From positions 31,455 to 95,454 of the forward strand of contig NZ_WSFU01000138.1 in NCBI RefSeq assembly GCF_016820635.1: DNA of 64,000 nt, in the 5' to 3' direction. The notes under the pieces were generated by a model. That model ran no database searches, had not been told where the DNA came from, and saw only the letters and a list, made by a program, of their open reading frames with translations. Shown here in pieces: positions 28,101 to 37,359 of this stretch. This DNA comes from Anaeromonas gelatinilytica (GTDB taxonomy: Bacteria > Bacillota > Clostridia > Tissierellales > SIT17). Made by a program: the position numbers and the translations under genes. Each line of letters begins with the position of its first letter. Position 1 is the first letter of the stretch.

Positions 28101-28294
28101 AATGGGCAGCAGATCAAGACCCAGAGTTTAGAATGTTTTTCTATGAGACTCTTTTACCAGAACTTAAAGAAGGAGGTAAGTGTATCATAGCTATAACTCA
28201 TGATGACAGATATTTTAAGCTTGCTGACAAAGTCATAAAGATGGAAATGGGGAAATTAGAAGCACATAAAGTTCAAAGGAGTGAAATTTATTAG
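25190..28294 (+). CDS. D-asparaginyl peptidase-like protein fused to ABC exporter half
   Basis: About 1034 residues from ATG 25190 (GAGGAG upstream); the earlier in-frame TTG at 25073 would spoil the signal peptide SKLLINVSIFISFILLSLKG. Residues 40-385 form an extracellular serine peptidase of the ClbP/beta-lactamase class: FEIGSNSKAFTALG (Ser98, Lys101, Glu95), FQYATINY (Tyr192) and SHGGNNP (His332). Glu three residues before the Ser matches the prodrug-recognition Glu of ClbP. Several membrane helices follow, then an ABC ATPase (GGNGSGKST near 856, LSTGQKKR near 946, YLFDE near 967). This is the architecture of the peptidase-ABC branch, e.g. ZmaM-like. It would cleave N-acyl-D-Asn during export and so activate the product outside the cell. 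Confidence 0.88.
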   Translation: MRKVSKLLINVSIFISFILLSLKGYALGNNSGEIICLSDNDNLKIENFIEKQMNKGKIPGMTVVIVQGNKTIYQKGFGYSDIELRKDVTSKTLFEIGSNSKAFTALGILNLQKNGLIKLEDEVSKHIPWFKVKYQGKEVSISIEELLYHTSGIPFKTIDKIPISNKDNALDETVKTLINIELDSEPGENFQYATINYDVLGLIIEKVTGMTYEEYIEENVLKPMELNNTYLHRNEAVNENMAKGYKTNFLKPQIYEAPVYRGNKPAGYIISNAENMAKWLKIQIGTSIDSKFDKDIIEESHKANRRVAPLGDGSSYAAGWFVYQKDGGEISHGGNNPNYSSFILFRPEDKLGIAVLSNTNSEYVSAISQGINEILQGKDYDNNIKDLNKTVDNISILIICIITLIIISTLYFIFKTLKQIVKKERKLEIKNAKDILKICFSLVFMIGISYCIYLIPYILYMGVSWEFVFVWLPKSIKVALYLVYISIWLVYIYYLITSFYKKKDDRSLLILSILSIVSGFGNAIVIFTINMAVNSNNDLKVKILVYFILGIILYVYGQKIMRVKLIELTNQIVYSKRMEIVKCLLKSPYNKFEKIEEGRIQSTLNNDTETISRFANILISGVTSAITLIICFIYLGFINIYALLLSVVIIFVIASIYYLVGRYANRIGEESRDLQNIFFKFINDLIGGFKELSLNEKRKNEFEIDMQKSSNKYRIKRGQSALAFANMFVIGELLFTLAIGFIVFIFPLILRNLDRTSISSYVFILLYMTGPVHGILNTIPNAIEARISLKRINNLISQISNSNYKDYDDKQVAIQGNLNLKSNGIEYEYDKKDGQGFKVGPINYEFRSGEIVFITGGNGSGKSTLAKLLTGLYPPSKGYITLNNKIASQKLLNESYSTVFSDFYLFDKLYGIDYKGKEKEMQKYLNILQLDDKVKIEDGKFSTTRLSTGQKKRLALLVTYLEDRPIYLFDEWAADQDPEFRMFFYETLLPELKEGGKCIIAITHDDRYFKLADKVIKMEMGKLEAHKVQRSEIY

Positions 28295-28295
28295 T

Positions 28296-31200
28296 ATGGA
28301 AAATAAATTAGATAGAAATAATATAGAGAATTTTATGTCATTAACTAGTTTACAACATGGGATATTATTTCATTATATTAGTGATGAATTAAGTACAGAA
28401 TATCATGAACAATTAAGCTTGACTATTAAAGGGGATATAAAAATAGATTTAATGCAGAAAGCTTGGAATTCTGTAATAGAAAATAATGAAATGCTAAGAA
28501 CAGTTTTTAGATGGAAAGGAATAGATAAACCAGTACAAATTGTTCTTAAAAAACATGAAGTTCCGATTCAGTATATAGATTTCTCAGGTGAAATAGATAA
28601 ACATAAATTAATAGAAAATATTAAATCAAAGGATTTAAATAATAGAATAGATATAACGAGGGAGACTTTAAGGATTTATTTATGTAAGTTAGATGAAAAT
28701 ATCCATGAGATGATTATAAGTAATCATCATATTTTGTATGATGGTTGGAGTAATGGAATAATTTTAAAAGAATTAATGGAGAGATATACTTGTTTGTATA
28801 AGAGTAAAGATATTAAAAAAGTTAATAAAACAAAGTTTAGTGAATTTATTAAATATATAAATAATCTGAATAAAGATGAACAAAAAAAATACTGGTCAAA
28901 TTATCTATACAATTTAGATGATAAAGGTGATTGCTTTAGTTGTAAGGAAGTAGGAAATTATAAAGAAATATCATATAAGATAAATGAAAATAAGGCGAAT
29001 AAAATCAAAGATTTTTCTAAAGAAAATAAGATTTTATTATCAGCAATATTATATGGGGCATGGAGCATACTACTTCAAAAACTTAATAATACAAATGAGG
29101 TTATATTTGGTACAACAGTATCTGGAAGACCAGATAGTATTAAATCAATAGATAATATGGTAGGACTATTTATAAATACAATTCCTTTAAGGGTGAAATC
29201 GGATAATAATACTACATTTATAAATTTAATCCATGAATTAGATTTAGTTCTTAATGAAAGAAAAGATTTTGAGAACTCATCATTAGTTGATATAAAAGGC
29301 TATTGTGGTATAAGATCAGATGAAAAACTTTTCAATTCTATAGTTTCAATAGAAAATTATCCATTAGATTTAAATACAAATAAAGAAAATGTGCTGGTGA
29401 TAGAAGACTTTTCAATTATAGAGCAAACGAACTATAACATGTCTTTAGAAATATTAACTTTTGATGGAATTGAGTTTAAATTTAATTTTAATAGTTTATC
29501 AATGGATGAAAGAATAGTTAGTAAGTTAGGAAACTATTTAGAAAGAATTATAGAGAGTTTATTAGACAATCCTAATATTAATATAGAAAACATTAATATA
29601 TTATCAGAGCAAGAGAAAAATCAAATACTATATGAATTCAATGATACAAAAACAGACTATCCAAAGGATAAGACAATACAAGAATTATTTGAAGAGCAAG
29701 TTAAGAAAACACCAGATAATACTGCAGTAGTATTTGAAGATGAAAAATTGACATATAGAGAATTAAATGAAAAAGCAAATAATCTTGCAAGAGTTTTAAG
29801 AAATAAAGGAGTTAAGGCAGATACAATAGTAGGAATAATGGTAGAAAGATCTCTAGAGATGATAATAGGGATAATGGGGATATTAAAAGCAGGAGGAGCA
29901 TATCTTCCGATAGATCCGAGCTATCCAAAAGAAAGAATAGAATATATGCTAAAGGATAGTGAAAGTAAGGTATTGTTAAGTGAAAATACTTTAGTAGAAA
30001 ATATAAAGTTTGATGGTGAAGTTATTGATTTATTTAATGAAGAGTTATTTAAAAATGGATCAACAAATTTAGATAGAATAAATACTTCAAGTAATTTAGC
30101 ATATGTTATATACACTTCAGGAACTACTGGTAATCCTAAAGGAGTAATGATTGAACACAAAAATGTTGTTAGATTAGTTAAGAATTCAAACTATGTAGAA
30201 TTTAGAGATGATGATAAAATTCTTCAAACTGGTTCTATGGTATTTGATGCATCAACTTTTGAGGTTTTGGGAGCATTACTTAATGGATTAGAGTTATATT
30301 TAGCTAAAAATGAGACAATTATACTACCTGAACTTTTAGAGACGTTTGTAATTAAAAATAAAATTACAATATTATGGTTAACATCTGAATTATTTAATCA
30401 AATAGCTGAAGAAAATATAAATGTATTTAAGAATCTAAGATATTTATTAGTTGGTGGAGATGTTTTATCACCAAAGTATATAAGTTTAATTAAAAAACAA
30501 TTTACAAACCTTAAGATTGTAAATGGATATGGACCAACTGAAAATACAACATTCTCTACAGCTTATCTAATTGAAAAGGAATATAGTTCTAATATACCAA
30601 TAGGAAAACCTATATCCAACTCAACAGCTTATATATTAGATAAAAACTATAGATTAAGTGCAATAGGAATCTATGGAGAGTTATTTGTTGGTGGCGATGG
30701 AGTAGCAAGAGGGTATTTAAATAGACCAGAGTTAACTGATGAGAAGTTTGTGGACAATCCTTTTGAACCAGGTACAAAAATGTATAAAACAGGAGACTTA
30801 GTTAGATGGCTGCCAGATGGGAATATAGAGTTTTTAGGAAGAATAGATAATCAAGTTAAAATAAGGGGATTTAGAATAGAGCTTGGAGAGATAGAAAATA
30901 GGTTATTAAGACACGGAGATATTAAAGAAGCAACAATTTTAGTAAAAGAAAATAAAGAAAAAGAAAAATACATATGTGCATATGTAATAAGCAAAAAAGA
31001 AATAAGTGAGTTAGATATAAAAAGCTATCTAAAAGAAAGTTTGCCAGAGTATATGGTTCCAGCTTACTTTGTGAAATTAGAGAAGATGCCACTAACAGCT
31101 AATGGAAAGCTCAATAGAAGAGCACTTCCAGAACCAAATTTAGATGCAACTTTAATTGAATATGAAGCCCCAAGAAATGAAGTAGAAGAAAAGCTAGTGG

Positions 31201-34200
31201 AAATATGGAGTGAAGTATTAGGAGTTAAAAAGATAGGGATAAATGATAATTTCTTTGAATTAGGAGGACACTCTTTAAAGGCAATGGTTCTTATATCTAA
31301 AATTCATAAAGAACTAAAAAAAGAAATACCATTAGAAGAACTATTTAAAGGACCAACAATAAAAGAATTGAGTAAGTATATTGAAAGTGCAGAAGAAAAT
31401 CCTTATTCAAAAATAGAGAAAATAGAAGAAAAAGAATACTATGAAACATCTTCAGCTCAAAAGAGAATGTACATGCTTCAGCAGTTTGATAGAGATAGCA
31501 TAGCATATAACATGCCTGTAGTTTTTGAGTTAGAAGGAAAAGTTAACAAAGATAAGATAGAAGAAACATTTAGAAAGCTAGTTATAAGGCATGAAGTACT
31601 AAGAACATATTTTGAAACTGTAGAAGGCGAAATAGTACAAAAACTAGATAAGTCATATGAGTTTAAGCTACGAGAAAGAAGTGATAATGAGAAAATAGAT
31701 AATATAATAAATGAATTCATAAGATCATTTAATCTAGAAAAAACACCATTATTTAGAGTAGAGTTTGTAGAAAATAGAGAAAATGTTTACTTATTAATAG
31801 ATATGCATCACATAATATCGGATGGTATATCAATGAGTATATTAATAAAAGAATTTAAATGTTTATATAATGGAGATGACTTAGAACCTTTGAAGCTCCA
31901 ATACAAAGACCTTGCAGCATGGCAAAATAACTTCTTAAAGTCAGAAACTATGAAGAAACAAGAAGAATACTGGATTAATAGATTTAATGATGAAATACTA
32001 GTATTAAACTTACCTACAGATTACGAAAGGCCGGCTGTTCAAAGCTTTGAAGGAGATAGTATAACTTTTGAAGTTGAAGAAGATACAACATTAGAATTAA
32101 GAAAACTTACAAAAGAAACAGGAACTACAATGCATATGGTATTACTATCAGTTTTTAATATCCTTCTGTCAAAATATAGTGGACAAGAAGATATAGTAGT
32201 AGGAACACCAGTAGCAGGAAGACCGCATGCACATATACAAAACATCATGGGAATGTTTGTAAATACATTAGCTTTGAGGAATAAGCCAGAAGGAAATAAG
32301 AAATATATAGACTTCTTAAAAGAAGTAAAAGAAAATTCATTAAAGGCATATGAAAACCAAAGCTATCAATTTGAAACTTTAGTAGAAAAACTAGATATAA
32401 GAAGAGATACAAGTAGAAATCCATTATTTGATGTAATGCTTAATATGGCTGATACAGTAACCAAAGAGAATATTAGGTTAGATAATGTTACATTAAAGCA
32501 ATATGATAATGGAAACAAAATATCAAAGTTTGATTTGATATTAAATGCTCTAGAAAATGATAGAACTCTAAATTTTAACATAGAGTATTGTTCAAAGTTA
32601 TTTAAGAAGGAAACAATAGAAAGATTAAGTAGTCATTATGTAAGAATCTTAGATAACATAGTAAATAATAAAGAAATAAAATTATGTGAAGTTGACTTAC
32701 TATCAGAAGCAGAAAGAAATCAAATACTATATGAATTTAATGATACAAAGGTGAATTATTCAAAGGATAAAACAATACATGAGTTATTTGAAGTTCAAGT
32801 AGAAAAGACACCAGATAATATTGCAGTAATGTTTGAAGATAAGAGGTTAAATTATAGAGAATTAAATAACAGAGCAAATAGTTTGGCGAGAGTATTAAGG
32901 AATAAAGGAGTTAAGGGGGATTCTATAGTAGGAGTAATGCTAGAAAGATCTCTAGAGATGATTATAGGAATAATAGGAATACTAAAAGCTGGGGGAGCTT
33001 ACTTACCCATAGACACAAAATATCCTAGAGAAAGAATTGAATATATGTTAAAGGATAGTAAAAGTGATATATTATTAAGTAAAAAAAGTTTGGCTGATAA
33101 TATAGAATTTAAAGGTGAAATAATAGATCTATATAAAGAGAGTTTATTTGATGAAGATTCAAGCAATCTAGAAAAAATAAATAAATCAAGTGATTTAGCA
33201 TATGTTATATATACTTCGGGTACAACTGGAAAACCCAAAGGTGTAATGGTAGAACATCATAATGTTATTAATCTATTAACTCATATGGAAAGGAATTATC
33301 CAGTAGAGCATAATGATGTATATTTATTAAAAACCAATTATGTATTTGATGTATCAGTAACAGAATTATTTGGATGGTTTATTGGATGTGGAAGTTTAGC
33401 AGTAATGAAGGAAAATTATCAGAGAGATATACATGCAATTATAAATTCAATAGATAGATTTAAAGTGACGCACATTAACGCTGTACCATCTATGCTAATT
33501 ATTTTTAATGAAATAATAAAAAATGATTTAGGTAGGCTTGATAGCTTAAAATATCTATTTGCTGCTGGAGAAGAACTGAATACAAAAGTAGTATATGATT
33601 TTTATAATAAATTTAGCAAAATTAAATTACAAAATTTATATGGACCAACAGAGACCACTATTTATTCATCAATGTATTCAGTAGATAAAAAAATGAAATG
33701 TAAAAACATACCAATAGGAAAAGCAATACAAAATACTACTCTATATGTTTTAAATAATAATGAGATTGTACCCATAGGTGTACCTGGAGAATTATATATA
33801 TCAGGAGATGGAGTTACAAGAGGTTACCTAAATAGACCAGAGTTAACAAGTGAAAAGTTTGTAGAGAATCCCTTTGAGCCTGGGGAAAGAATGTATAAAA
33901 CAGGAGATTTAGCTAGATGGTTACCTGATGGAAACATAGAATTCCTAGGGAGAATGGATAATCAAGTTAAGATAAGAGGGTTTAGAATAGAACTTGGTGA
34001 AATAGAAAATAGATTATTGGAATATGAAAGTATTAAAGAAGTGGCAGTTGTTACAATAGAAAATAAAGAAAAGGAAAAATATATATGTGCATATGTGGTA
34101 AGTGAGAATGAAACTACTAAATCAGATCTGAAAAGTTATCTAAAAGAAAGATTACCAGAATATATGATTCCATCATACTTTGAACAATTAGAAAAGATGC

Positions 34201-35171
34201 CACTAAATAATAATGGAAAACTTGATAGAAGTGCATTGCCAGAGCTAAACATAAATGATGCTCTCGAGGAATATGAAGCTCCAAGAAATTCAGTTGAAGA
34301 AACCTTAGCGAAAATATGGAGTGAAGTATTGGGTATTGAAAAGGTAGGGATAAATGACAATTTTTTTGAATTAGGAGGAAATTCCCTTAAACTAGTTTCT
34401 TTATACAATAAAATTAATAGCATTTCATCACGATATTTGAATGTTCCGATTTCTATGGAAATACTAACCATAAAAGAATTAGCAATTTATCTTAGTAATC
34501 ATGTTGGGCTAAATATTTTACGTCTTAAATTAATTTTTAATGAGGATGCTGAAAAGAGTATATTTGCATTTCCTCCATTATTCGGTTATGGATTATACTA
34601 TCATAATGTATCTAAGACACTAAGAGACTACGCTTTTTATTCATATAATTTTATTCATGATGAAGATATCATTGAAAAATATGCTAATGACATTATTAAT
34701 TCAAATAATTCACAACCATATACATTATTTGGCTTTTGTGTTGGAGGTAGAGTTGCTCTTCATGTGGCAAAAAGACTAGAAGAATTAGGATATGAAGTAG
34801 AGCGAATTATTACCATTGATTCTAACTTGACCGATACTACTGATAAATTTAGTGATGAAGAAATTAAAGAAGAGGTGGAGTATTATATAGAAAATAAATT
34901 CGATTTATTATACGAGGATTTCTTTGATGATATAAGAAGAAACATTGAATCATATATTAATTTTTTAACAACTTTAGAAGGGAATTTACAAGTGAACTGT
35001 GAAGTTTGCTATGTAAAAACCTCTAGTATGAATATTGATAGTATAGAAAAAGCAAAACAAATAACAAGTCAAAGATTTAATATTTATGATGGACCAGGAA
35101 CACATGCAGATGTTTTTAATAGTAAGTTAAAAGAATATGCCACTTTATTCAGAGACATATTAAACACATAA
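28296..35171 (+). CDS. NRPS C-A(Val)-PCP-C-A-PCP-TE
   Basis: About 2291 residues. ATG 28296 is one base after the previous stop; GTG 28281 is an alternative inside the SD. Domains: C1 (HHILYDGWS near 143; opens LTSLQHGILFHY like D-accepting C domains), A1 (code D-A-F-W-L-G-G-T-F-K, valine), PCP1 (LGGHSLKA, Ser near 993), C2 (HHIISDGIS near 1170), A2 (code D-V-T-N-F-A-L-I-Y-K, no match known to me), PCP2 (LGGNSLK, Ser near 2030) and TE (about 2060-2291). The TE elbow is FGFCVGG, so Cys replaces the usual Ser. It would extend acyl-D-Asn with Val and one more residue and release the chain. Confidence 0.92.
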   Translation: MENKLDRNNIENFMSLTSLQHGILFHYISDELSTEYHEQLSLTIKGDIKIDLMQKAWNSVIENNEMLRTVFRWKGIDKPVQIVLKKHEVPIQYIDFSGEIDKHKLIENIKSKDLNNRIDITRETLRIYLCKLDENIHEMIISNHHILYDGWSNGIILKELMERYTCLYKSKDIKKVNKTKFSEFIKYINNLNKDEQKKYWSNYLYNLDDKGDCFSCKEVGNYKEISYKINENKANKIKDFSKENKILLSAILYGAWSILLQKLNNTNEVIFGTTVSGRPDSIKSIDNMVGLFINTIPLRVKSDNNTTFINLIHELDLVLNERKDFENSSLVDIKGYCGIRSDEKLFNSIVSIENYPLDLNTNKENVLVIEDFSIIEQTNYNMSLEILTFDGIEFKFNFNSLSMDERIVSKLGNYLERIIESLLDNPNINIENINILSEQEKNQILYEFNDTKTDYPKDKTIQELFEEQVKKTPDNTAVVFEDEKLTYRELNEKANNLARVLRNKGVKADTIVGIMVERSLEMIIGIMGILKAGGAYLPIDPSYPKERIEYMLKDSESKVLLSENTLVENIKFDGEVIDLFNEELFKNGSTNLDRINTSSNLAYVIYTSGTTGNPKGVMIEHKNVVRLVKNSNYVEFRDDDKILQTGSMVFDASTFEVLGALLNGLELYLAKNETIILPELLETFVIKNKITILWLTSELFNQIAEENINVFKNLRYLLVGGDVLSPKYISLIKKQFTNLKIVNGYGPTENTTFSTAYLIEKEYSSNIPIGKPISNSTAYILDKNYRLSAIGIYGELFVGGDGVARGYLNRPELTDEKFVDNPFEPGTKMYKTGDLVRWLPDGNIEFLGRIDNQVKIRGFRIELGEIENRLLRHGDIKEATILVKENKEKEKYICAYVISKKEISELDIKSYLKESLPEYMVPAYFVKLEKMPLTANGKLNRRALPEPNLDATLIEYEAPRNEVEEKLVEIWSEVLGVKKIGINDNFFELGGHSLKAMVLISKIHKELKKEIPLEELFKGPTIKELSKYIESAEENPYSKIEKIEEKEYYETSSAQKRMYMLQQFDRDSIAYNMPVVFELEGKVNKDKIEETFRKLVIRHEVLRTYFETVEGEIVQKLDKSYEFKLRERSDNEKIDNIINEFIRSFNLEKTPLFRVEFVENRENVYLLIDMHHIISDGISMSILIKEFKCLYNGDDLEPLKLQYKDLAAWQNNFLKSETMKKQEEYWINRFNDEILVLNLPTDYERPAVQSFEGDSITFEVEEDTTLELRKLTKETGTTMHMVLLSVFNILLSKYSGQEDIVVGTPVAGRPHAHIQNIMGMFVNTLALRNKPEGNKKYIDFLKEVKENSLKAYENQSYQFETLVEKLDIRRDTSRNPLFDVMLNMADTVTKENIRLDNVTLKQYDNGNKISKFDLILNALENDRTLNFNIEYCSKLFKKETIERLSSHYVRILDNIVNNKEIKLCEVDLLSEAERNQILYEFNDTKVNYSKDKTIHELFEVQVEKTPDNIAVMFEDKRLNYRELNNRANSLARVLRNKGVKGDSIVGVMLERSLEMIIGIIGILKAGGAYLPIDTKYPRERIEYMLKDSKSDILLSKKSLADNIEFKGEIIDLYKESLFDEDSSNLEKINKSSDLAYVIYTSGTTGKPKGVMVEHHNVINLLTHMERNYPVEHNDVYLLKTNYVFDVSVTELFGWFIGCGSLAVMKENYQRDIHAIINSIDRFKVTHINAVPSMLIIFNEIIKNDLGRLDSLKYLFAAGEELNTKVVYDFYNKFSKIKLQNLYGPTETTIYSSMYSVDKKMKCKNIPIGKAIQNTTLYVLNNNEIVPIGVPGELYISGDGVTRGYLNRPELTSEKFVENPFEPGERMYKTGDLARWLPDGNIEFLGRMDNQVKIRGFRIELGEIENRLLEYESIKEVAVVTIENKEKEKYICAYVVSENETTKSDLKSYLKERLPEYMIPSYFEQLEKMPLNNNGKLDRSALPELNINDALEEYEAPRNSVEETLAKIWSEVLGIEKVGINDNFFELGGNSLKLVSLYNKINSISSRYLNVPISMEILTIKELAIYLSNHVGLNILRLKLIFNEDAEKSIFAFPPLFGYGLYYHNVSKTLRDYAFYSYNFIHDEDIIEKYANDIINSNNSQPYTLFGFCVGGRVALHVAKRLEELGYEVERIITIDSNLTDTTDKFSDEEIKEEVEYYIENKFDLLYEDFFDDIRRNIESYINFLTTLEGNLQVNCEVCYVKTSSMNIDSIEKAKQITSQRFNIYDGPGTHADVFNSKLKEYATLFRDILNT

Positions 35172-35199
35172 GCGAATCTAAAGAAAATTTGAATTCGCT
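35171..35199 (+). terminator. Hairpin after the first NRPS operon
   Basis: AGCGAAT (35171-35177) pairs with ATTCGCT (35193-35199). There is no T-run, so it may not terminate. Confidence 0.35.
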
Positions 35200-35259
35200 A
35201 CAATAAACTATAAGGTCATGTAAACTGAATACAGTAATGTATCATAAGGAGGATAGAAT

Positions 35260-35313
35260 ATGTGGCTAAAAGAGAAAGAAAAACTTTTACTTATTAATAT
35301 AAATAACAAATAG
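35260..35313 (+). other. Short frame with a strong ribosome binding site
   Basis: AAGGAGGATAGA precedes an ATG opening a 17-codon frame (MWLKEKEKLLLINI) that then stops. It is probably the leftover start of a deleted gene in the 690-base gap between the two synthetase operons, or a tiny peptide. The bases 35314-35639 show nothing else. Confidence 0.25.
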
Positions 35314-35639
35314 CGAAATTATACGAATGTGATAAGTTATAAAAATCATTTCTGAGTACGATTTAGTTACAATTCTCTTTAAACTTGAATCAAAAGAAGC
35401 CAAATTACTGGTTCTTTTAAGGAGAAAAATATTGATCTTTAAAAAATATAATACATATGTAGATAAATGTAAGGATTGAAGATATTAAAAGAATTTAATG
35501 AAGTGTTTTTTAGTGTAGAAGCTATATTAGAGTATATAACATTTTTTATACATATAGAGGTAATAAATTTAAAAACAAAACAATTAATAAAATGTTATAT
35601 ATATTTTAAAAAATTGTTTTTTAAGTACAAATGTATTTA

Positions 35640-35788
35640 CTTATGATGATTCTGCATCAGAGGTAACATTTAAAATATTCAAGATTGTATTTGCTAAAAA
35701 ATATCATTATATGAGTTCTGTAGAATACAAATACATTATATTGAAAAAATACCTAATTAAATATAGACAATCCATTATTTATAAATGA
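35640..35788 (+). mobile_element. IS3-like transposase core relic between the operons
   Basis: The plus strand reads YDDSASEVTFKIFKIVFAKK, then YHYMSSVEYKYIILKKYLIK and a stop. This resembles the end of an IS3/IS150 integrase core (YDDNxxExxFKxxKxEF). The homology is weaker than for the relics at 9935 and 62434. Confidence 0.45.
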
Positions 35789-35862
35789 AATATATTTTCA
35801 ATAGGATTATATAGTGGAATTATTTTAGTAAGTAATATTAATAAAAGTTTTGGAGGGGAAAA

Positions 35863-36594
35863 ATGAATAAGGATATTAAAATATTTGCACTGCCATTTGC
35901 TGGTGGTAGTTCCTTTAGTTATAAAGATTGGAAGTTTTCTTTTGGGAATATTAAATTAATACCATTAGATTACTCTGGCCATGGTAAGTATTTCAAAGGA
36001 AAGTTAGCAGATGATTTTGAAGAATTAGTAAAAGATGTTGTTGAGAAAATTCTAACATTTGATATACAGACAGAGGAATTTTGTATTTATGGACATAGCC
36101 TAGGTGGTATAGTAGCTTACCATACAGCTTTAATTTTAGAAGAAGATTACTTCTTAAAGCCATTATGTACAATGGTGGGTGCATGTTATTCACCGAAAGA
36201 TTTTGCAAACTTGGGAGACTATACTCAGATAGATGATAAATTAAAAAATAATTTAGTTCTTCAAGGTAGAGTATCAAAAACGTTAGTTTATACAAAAGAA
36301 TTTGAACATTTCTTTTATCCAGCCATAAAAAATGATTTTAAACTTGTTTCAAAATATTATTTTCAGTCTATGAAATTATTGCAATCAGATATTGATATTT
36401 TTTGTGGCTTATTCGATTCTGATATTGACATAGAGGCGATGAAGAAGTGGTGCCAGTACTCAAATAGTAAAAGTAGAATTCATATAATAGATGGCGATCA
36501 TTTCTTCTTAGAATCACATTCTAATGATGTGTGTAAGATAATAAATTCGATTATAGAACAGAAGATTAAATTAAAAAGAAAGAAGGTCGATTAA
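35863..36594 (+). CDS. Type II thioesterase (second operon)
   Basis: 243 residues: LPFAGGSSFSYKDWK, nucleophile elbow YGHSLGGI (Ser79) and GDHFFLES (His213). TTGGAGGGG precedes the ATG. It opens the second biosynthetic operon; its stop codon directly adjoins the start of the RNA methyltransferase. It differs clearly from the thioesterase at 19900, so each synthetase system has its own. Confidence 0.9.
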   Translation: MNKDIKIFALPFAGGSSFSYKDWKFSFGNIKLIPLDYSGHGKYFKGKLADDFEELVKDVVEKILTFDIQTEEFCIYGHSLGGIVAYHTALILEEDYFLKPLCTMVGACYSPKDFANLGDYTQIDDKLKNNLVLQGRVSKTLVYTKEFEHFFYPAIKNDFKLVSKYYFQSMKLLQSDIDIFCGLFDSDIDIEAMKKWCQYSNSKSRIHIIDGDHFFLESHSNDVCKIINSIIEQKIKLKRKKVD

Positions 36595-37320
36595 ATGACA
36601 AAAGATAGAAAGTATAAAAAGTACAGTAATAAATTGGATTACTCATACTCATTTGGAACCTATGCTACTATAGATATGATTAAACACAATCCAATTGTAG
36701 TTGAATGTGTATTGGTACATAAGAAATTAGAACAAAGTAGCTTAAAAGCTTTACTTGATGTTTGTGAGGAACATGGTATTTCTGTCAATCAAAACTGTAA
36801 CAAAGTTATTGAAAGAATTAGAACAAAAGGCAGTTATAATGTAATAGGTATTTTTAAAAAGTTTGAAAGAAAATTAGATTCATATTCGAATCATGTTGTT
36901 CTTGTTAATCCCAGTGATATGGGTAATGTTGGTACAATTATGAGAACGTGTTTAGGTTTTGGAATTTCTGATATTGCAATAGTTAGTCCGGCTGTTGATG
37001 TATTTAATCCCAAAGTAGTAAGAGCATCAATGGGAGCAATATTTCAAATTAACTTTAAGTATTATGATAGCTTTAAAGAATATGAAGAAAACTTTGAAGA
37101 AAGGGATTTGTACACATTTATTTTGAATAGTGCAGTTGATCTAAAGTCTTTAAATAGAGACTTAGGAAAAAAGTATTCATTAATTTTTGGAAATGAATCA
37201 TCAGGTTTGGATAAATCCTTCTCAAAAGTAGGTCAAAGTGTTTATATTAAACATAATAATAAAATAGATTCACTTAACTTAGGTATAGCTGTAGGAATTG
37301 CTCTATATCATTTTCAATAA
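36595..37320 (+). CDS. SpoU/TrmH-family RNA 2'-O-methyltransferase, likely self-resistance
   Basis: 241 residues. An N-terminal substrate-binding part precedes the SPOUT knot: motif 1 NPSDMGNVGTIMRTCLGFG from residue 105, motif 2 FGNESSGL near 200 and motif 3 LNLGIAVGIALYHF at the end. Such enzymes methylate ribose 2'-OH in rRNA or tRNA. The ATG directly follows the thioesterase stop, so it is translated with a biosynthetic gene. By analogy with thiostrepton (Tsr) and avilamycin (AviRb) resistance, it probably protects the producer's ribosome. A housekeeping role is possible but would not explain the location. Confidence 0.85.
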   Translation: MTKDRKYKKYSNKLDYSYSFGTYATIDMIKHNPIVVECVLVHKKLEQSSLKALLDVCEEHGISVNQNCNKVIERIRTKGSYNVIGIFKKFERKLDSYSNHVVLVNPSDMGNVGTIMRTCLGFGISDIAIVSPAVDVFNPKVVRASMGAIFQINFKYYDSFKEYEENFEERDLYTFILNSAVDLKSLNRDLGKKYSLIFGNESSGLDKSFSKVGQSVYIKHNNKIDSLNLGIAVGIALYHFQ

Positions 37321-37359
37321 TGGAAAATTACAATGTAATAATGTTAGGTAGGTGAAATT

